Below are positions 5,470 through 7,849 of a stretch of DNA of 7,849 nucleotides, in pieces; within the stretch, counting starts at the first letter, position 1; the number at the start of each line of letters is the position of its first letter. The position numbers and the translations under genes are program-made. The notes beneath the pieces were generated by a model. The model was not told the DNA's origin and did no database searches. It saw nothing but the letters and a program-made list of their open reading frames with translations. Origin of the DNA: JALTDM01 sp964421355 (GTDB taxonomy: Bacteria > Bacteroidota > Bacteroidia > Bacteroidales > JALTDM01); the NCBI GenBank assembly GCA_964421355.1, contig CAYQWX010000077.1, positions 1 through 7,849 on the forward strand. The letters run 5' to 3'.

Positions 5470-6598
5470 AGTGATTTTTTTCTTTTGAACTTTTCAATAT
5501 TAATTTTTCGATGAAAAATGGTAAAAATATTAAAGCCGATTGAAGACTTATACCAAAGGGGAAGCCAGCTTCAAAGAACAATCTTACATTTATTGCTATA
5601 ATGAAAGCTTTTGTTATATTGGTTTTTGATTTTAAATAAAATACAATTGTAGCATATATATATGTTAATAAAAATAAGTAACCACCTTCAAGATATAGAT
5701 TTATAAAAATATTGTGTGGAGAATGATTTTCTTTTATTAAAGAGTAGATAAAATTATTTGAGGCTCCAAATCCTATTCCATATAGAGGATTAGGATTTTT
5801 AATGACGGCTGTTTTCCAAAGGATATTTCTTCCTGCAGAATACAATAAATTTGACCCGAATATATGAGTGTTTTGTAAATCTAATAAATCTACTATTGTT
5901 AATATTATTTTATGGTTGGGAAATACATAAAATAATAAAAGAAGGAATAAAATAATTGTTATAAATGTTATTATTATAGCATTTAGCTTTTTTACTTTAC
6001 TGGTTGTTAATAGAATAAAATAAATAATAATAGATAATAACAATCCTCTACTTTTTATGGTGAGTATATAGATAGGTAATATAAATATAATGTTTAATAG
6101 CTTTATGTTTTTGCTTCCAGTGAGTTCTATTAGAAAAAACAGTAATAGATATACAGCTGCTAAAGAATTAGGATTGGCAAAATATGATTTGAATTGATAT
6201 GGTGTTCCAATAACGCCAAAAATTGCAGGGTGAATTAATAATAAAATGGATAATATTAAAGCAATTGTCGGGACTATTTTAATGTCTATTTCCAAATTGG
6301 AAAGAAGGGGATATATAATCATTCCGATAATAATGATTGTAGAATATGCTAAATTGGTGGTGTTGAAATTAAATAATAATTGAATTAAAATGTTTATAGA
6401 AAAAAGTATATATATAGGTATTAAAAATTTTTGAAAATATACATTTTTATATACAAATAATAGTCTTATGAAAAACAGTGCATAAACGGATAAAATTAAA
6501 AAGTAACTATTATATGAAGTATGAGGCAATAGGAGTCCTAATAAAAATAAAAAAAATATAATGGTATCTTTTGCTTTTTGACTTATCATATCAATCAT
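5423..6598 (-). CDS. O-antigen ligase/polymerase family protein (Wzy/WaaL-like)
   Basis: This polytopic inner-membrane glycan polymerase or ligase has 391 residues and about eleven or twelve helices. The Wzy_C-type signature is clear: a helix ending IKSRGLLLS (181-189), then a periplasmic loop with SAGRNILWKTA (254-264), PLYGIGFG (271-278) and NHSPHNIFINLYLEGGYLF (291-309). The Arg, His and GR-W residues are those expected to handle the undecaprenyl-PP-linked glycan. Sequence alone does not separate an O-antigen/capsule polymerase (Wzy) from a ligase (WaaL), so I give no symbol. A flippase gene immediately upstream favours Wzy or a related step. ATG 6598 overlaps the flippase stop by 8 nt, while a second ATG at 6589 (Met4) would just clear it; either way they are coupled. 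The hydrophilic last 15 codons lie antisense to the end of the convergent membrane-protein gene. Codons are very A/T-rich. Confidence 0.85.
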   Translation of the reverse strand: MIDMISQKAKDTIIFFLFLLGLLLPHTSYNSYFLILSVYALFFIRLLFVYKNVYFQKFLIPIYILFSINILIQLLFNFNTTNLAYSTIIIIGMIIYPLLSNLEIDIKIVPTIALILSILLLIHPAIFGVIGTPYQFKSYFANPNSLAAVYLLLFFLIELTGSKNIKLLNIIFILPIYILTIKSRGLLLSIIIYFILLTTSKVKKLNAIIITFITIILFLLLLFYVFPNHKIILTIVDLLDLQNTHIFGSNLLYSAGRNILWKTAVIKNPNPLYGIGFGASNNFIYSLIKENHSPHNIFINLYLEGGYLFLLTYIYATIVFYLKSKTNITKAFIIAINVRLFFEAGFPFGISLQSALIFLPFFIEKLILKSSKEKNHSTSHHLASQTQELKQ

Positions 6599-7849
6599 TT
6601 GTTAAATAACTTTTTGTTATATTATATTCTATTAGCAATGTTATAAGGTATCGAATAGATTGTACAATGCTAATTATTATTAACAGTGTTATAAATGAAA
6701 ATTTGAAATAATAGCTTATATACATTATTATTAGTGTTATAATTAAGGCTGCAATATTTAAAGCAAAAGATATTTTTTGTTTTTCAAATATACTAAAAGT
6801 GTAACTAACATTTGAAGATATAAATTTAATAAAAAACATCGGTAATAAAATTTTGGTGTAAAAACCTGCAATTCGCCATTCTTCTCCGAATACGAAAGCA
6901 AAAACATCTTCTATAATGAAAAAAGATAAAATGAAAATTGGAAAACTTATTAGGAATGTATGTTTTATGGTAGAACTGAAAATTTTTGTGAGGTTTTGCT
7001 TATTGTTTTTCCTTTGAGTTGCTTCTTGAAAATATACTTGTGAAATAGTTCCTCCTATAAGAGAGATTGGCACACCTAATACTCTATTTACCATAGAAAA
7101 CAGGCCTAATATATATGTTGTATAAAGGTTTGAAATTAATATATTTATAAGATTGTTTGTTAAGTCATCCGAAAGTATGGCAGTTATACTATATTTAGGG
7201 AAATCTTTATATCTTTTTGCCATTCTTTTTATTTTTTTTAGCGAAAATAATTTTCTTTTTCTCCATAGATTTTGAGCCATATTGATGTCTCCCGAGTAAA
7301 AAGATATTATTTGTCCATACACTAATCCTCCTGGTTTTATTCCAAGTAAACCTAAAATTAGTTGTAGTCCTGACAATACTATTGATTTTATTATATTTGC
7401 TTTTGAGATTGTTTTATATCTTTTGATTCGTGTGTTGTAATATGATAAAATTCTGTACCACGACCTGCCTATTATGCTTATGGGAATAAAATATAGCCAA
7501 TAAGATATTTCTTTTATGTTTAATAAAGAGGTAATTGCAGAATTGAAAATTATAACTGTCAATAGAATTAAAATGCTAAAAGAAAAAGAAATTAAAGCAC
7601 TTAAAGCGGCAATGTTTACAGCTTCATTATCTTTTTTAGGTAAAACTATAGCCAAATCATAAGCTCCGTTTGCAATAGTGCTAAGTATTATGGTTATAGA
7701 ACCAAATAATGCCAATATTCCAAAGTCAGAGGGGGAATATATTCTGGTTAATATTGGAGCTATAAGAATAGGAATTGCTTGTGAAATAGTTGTACCTGTT
7801 AATAAAGTTAAAGTGTTTTTTATGAAATTGTGTTTATTTATTTTATCTT
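6591..7849 (-). CDS. Wzx-like polysaccharide flippase, N-terminus cut by window edge
   Basis: This integral membrane transporter of the polysaccharide-export (MOP, Wzx/RfbX-like) superfamily flips lipid-linked glycan repeat units across the inner membrane. The frame stays open to the right edge (first full codon 7847-7845). It shows 418 residues, so only a few N-terminal ones are probably missing. The first visible part contains TTISQAIPILIAPILTRIYS then PSDFG, the typical helix 1 and loop. Next come ALFGSI and the AIVLPKKDNEAVN loop, a central RYKDFPKYS segment between the two halves, a MVNRVLGVPISLIGGTISQV block, and FGEEWRIAG near the second-half loop. About a dozen hydrophobic helices are present. 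TTG 7715 is only an internal leucine codon. The stop overlaps the downstream Wzy-like gene. Sampled stretches are about 20% GC, lower than nspC at about 32%, as is common for glycan loci. The substrate cannot be predicted. Confidence 0.85.
   Translation of the reverse strand, partial: DKINKHNFIKNTLTLLTGTTISQAIPILIAPILTRIYSPSDFGILALFGSITIILSTIANGAYDLAIVLPKKDNEAVNIAALSALISFSFSILILLTVIIFNSAITSLLNIKEISYWLYFIPISIIGRSWYRILSYYNTRIKRYKTISKANIIKSIVLSGLQLILGLLGIKPGGLVYGQIISFYSGDINMAQNLWRKRKLFSLKKIKRMAKRYKDFPKYSITAILSDDLTNNLINILISNLYTTYILGLFSMVNRVLGVPISLIGGTISQVYFQEATQRKNNKQNLTKIFSSTIKHTFLISFPIFILSFFIIEDVFAFVFGEEWRIAGFYTKILLPMFFIKFISSNVSYTFSIFEKQKISFALNIAALIITLIIMYISYYFKFSFITLLIIISIVQSIRYLITLLIEYNITKSYLTND

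Noticed and set aside
7713..7715. TTG 7715 as the start of the flippase
   Set aside because: The frame continues upstream to the window edge and encodes the conserved first helix and PILTRIYSPSDFG loop, so the true start lies beyond 7849.

Overview
The window looks like chromosomal DNA from a low-GC member of the Bacteroidota. Three things support this: an MqnA (futalosine-pathway menaquinone synthesis) of the wording I associate with that phylum, an NspC of bacteroidotal type, and gene starts without Shine-Dalgarno sequences. Candidate promoters resemble the Bacteroidota TTTG / TANNTTTG type. I cannot name the genus. There are no rRNA or tRNA genes, transposase genes or CRISPR arrays in view.

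Layout. Positions 1-746 hold no convincing gene. They form a repeat-rich, hairpin-rich spacer with two diverged copies of a repeat module and at least five clean inverted repeats, one a 68-nt, 22-bp stem-loop capped by a GAAA tetraloop. Next on the plus strand come mqnA (747-1499) and nspC (1496-2629), which share an ATGA stop/start overlap and so form a translationally coupled pair. After a 62-nt gap with a possible promoter lies a 925-residue, almost entirely membrane-embedded protein (2692-5469). On the minus strand, converging on it, are an O-antigen ligase/polymerase-type (Wzy/WaaL-like) protein (5423-6598) and the 3' part of a Wzx-like polysaccharide flippase (6591 to beyond 7849). These two look like the downstream end of a surface-polysaccharide locus extending past the right edge.

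Working together. MqnA makes the first committed intermediate of menaquinone from chorismate, and NspC does the last step of spermidine/norspermidine synthesis by the carboxy-polyamine route. They share no direct pathway, so the pairing is probably co-expression of housekeeping metabolism. The flippase and Wzy/ligase-like protein would act together in the inner membrane on lipid-linked glycans.

The most unusual item is the 925-residue protein. By motif alignment it is two complex-I antiporter-like (NuoL/NuoM-type) units joined in one chain, in which most residues used for proton translocation are replaced by hydrophobic ones. No other complex I, Mrp or hydrogenase subunit is beside it. Its 3' end overlaps the convergent Wzy-like gene by 47 nt, which may mark the edge of the polysaccharide locus.
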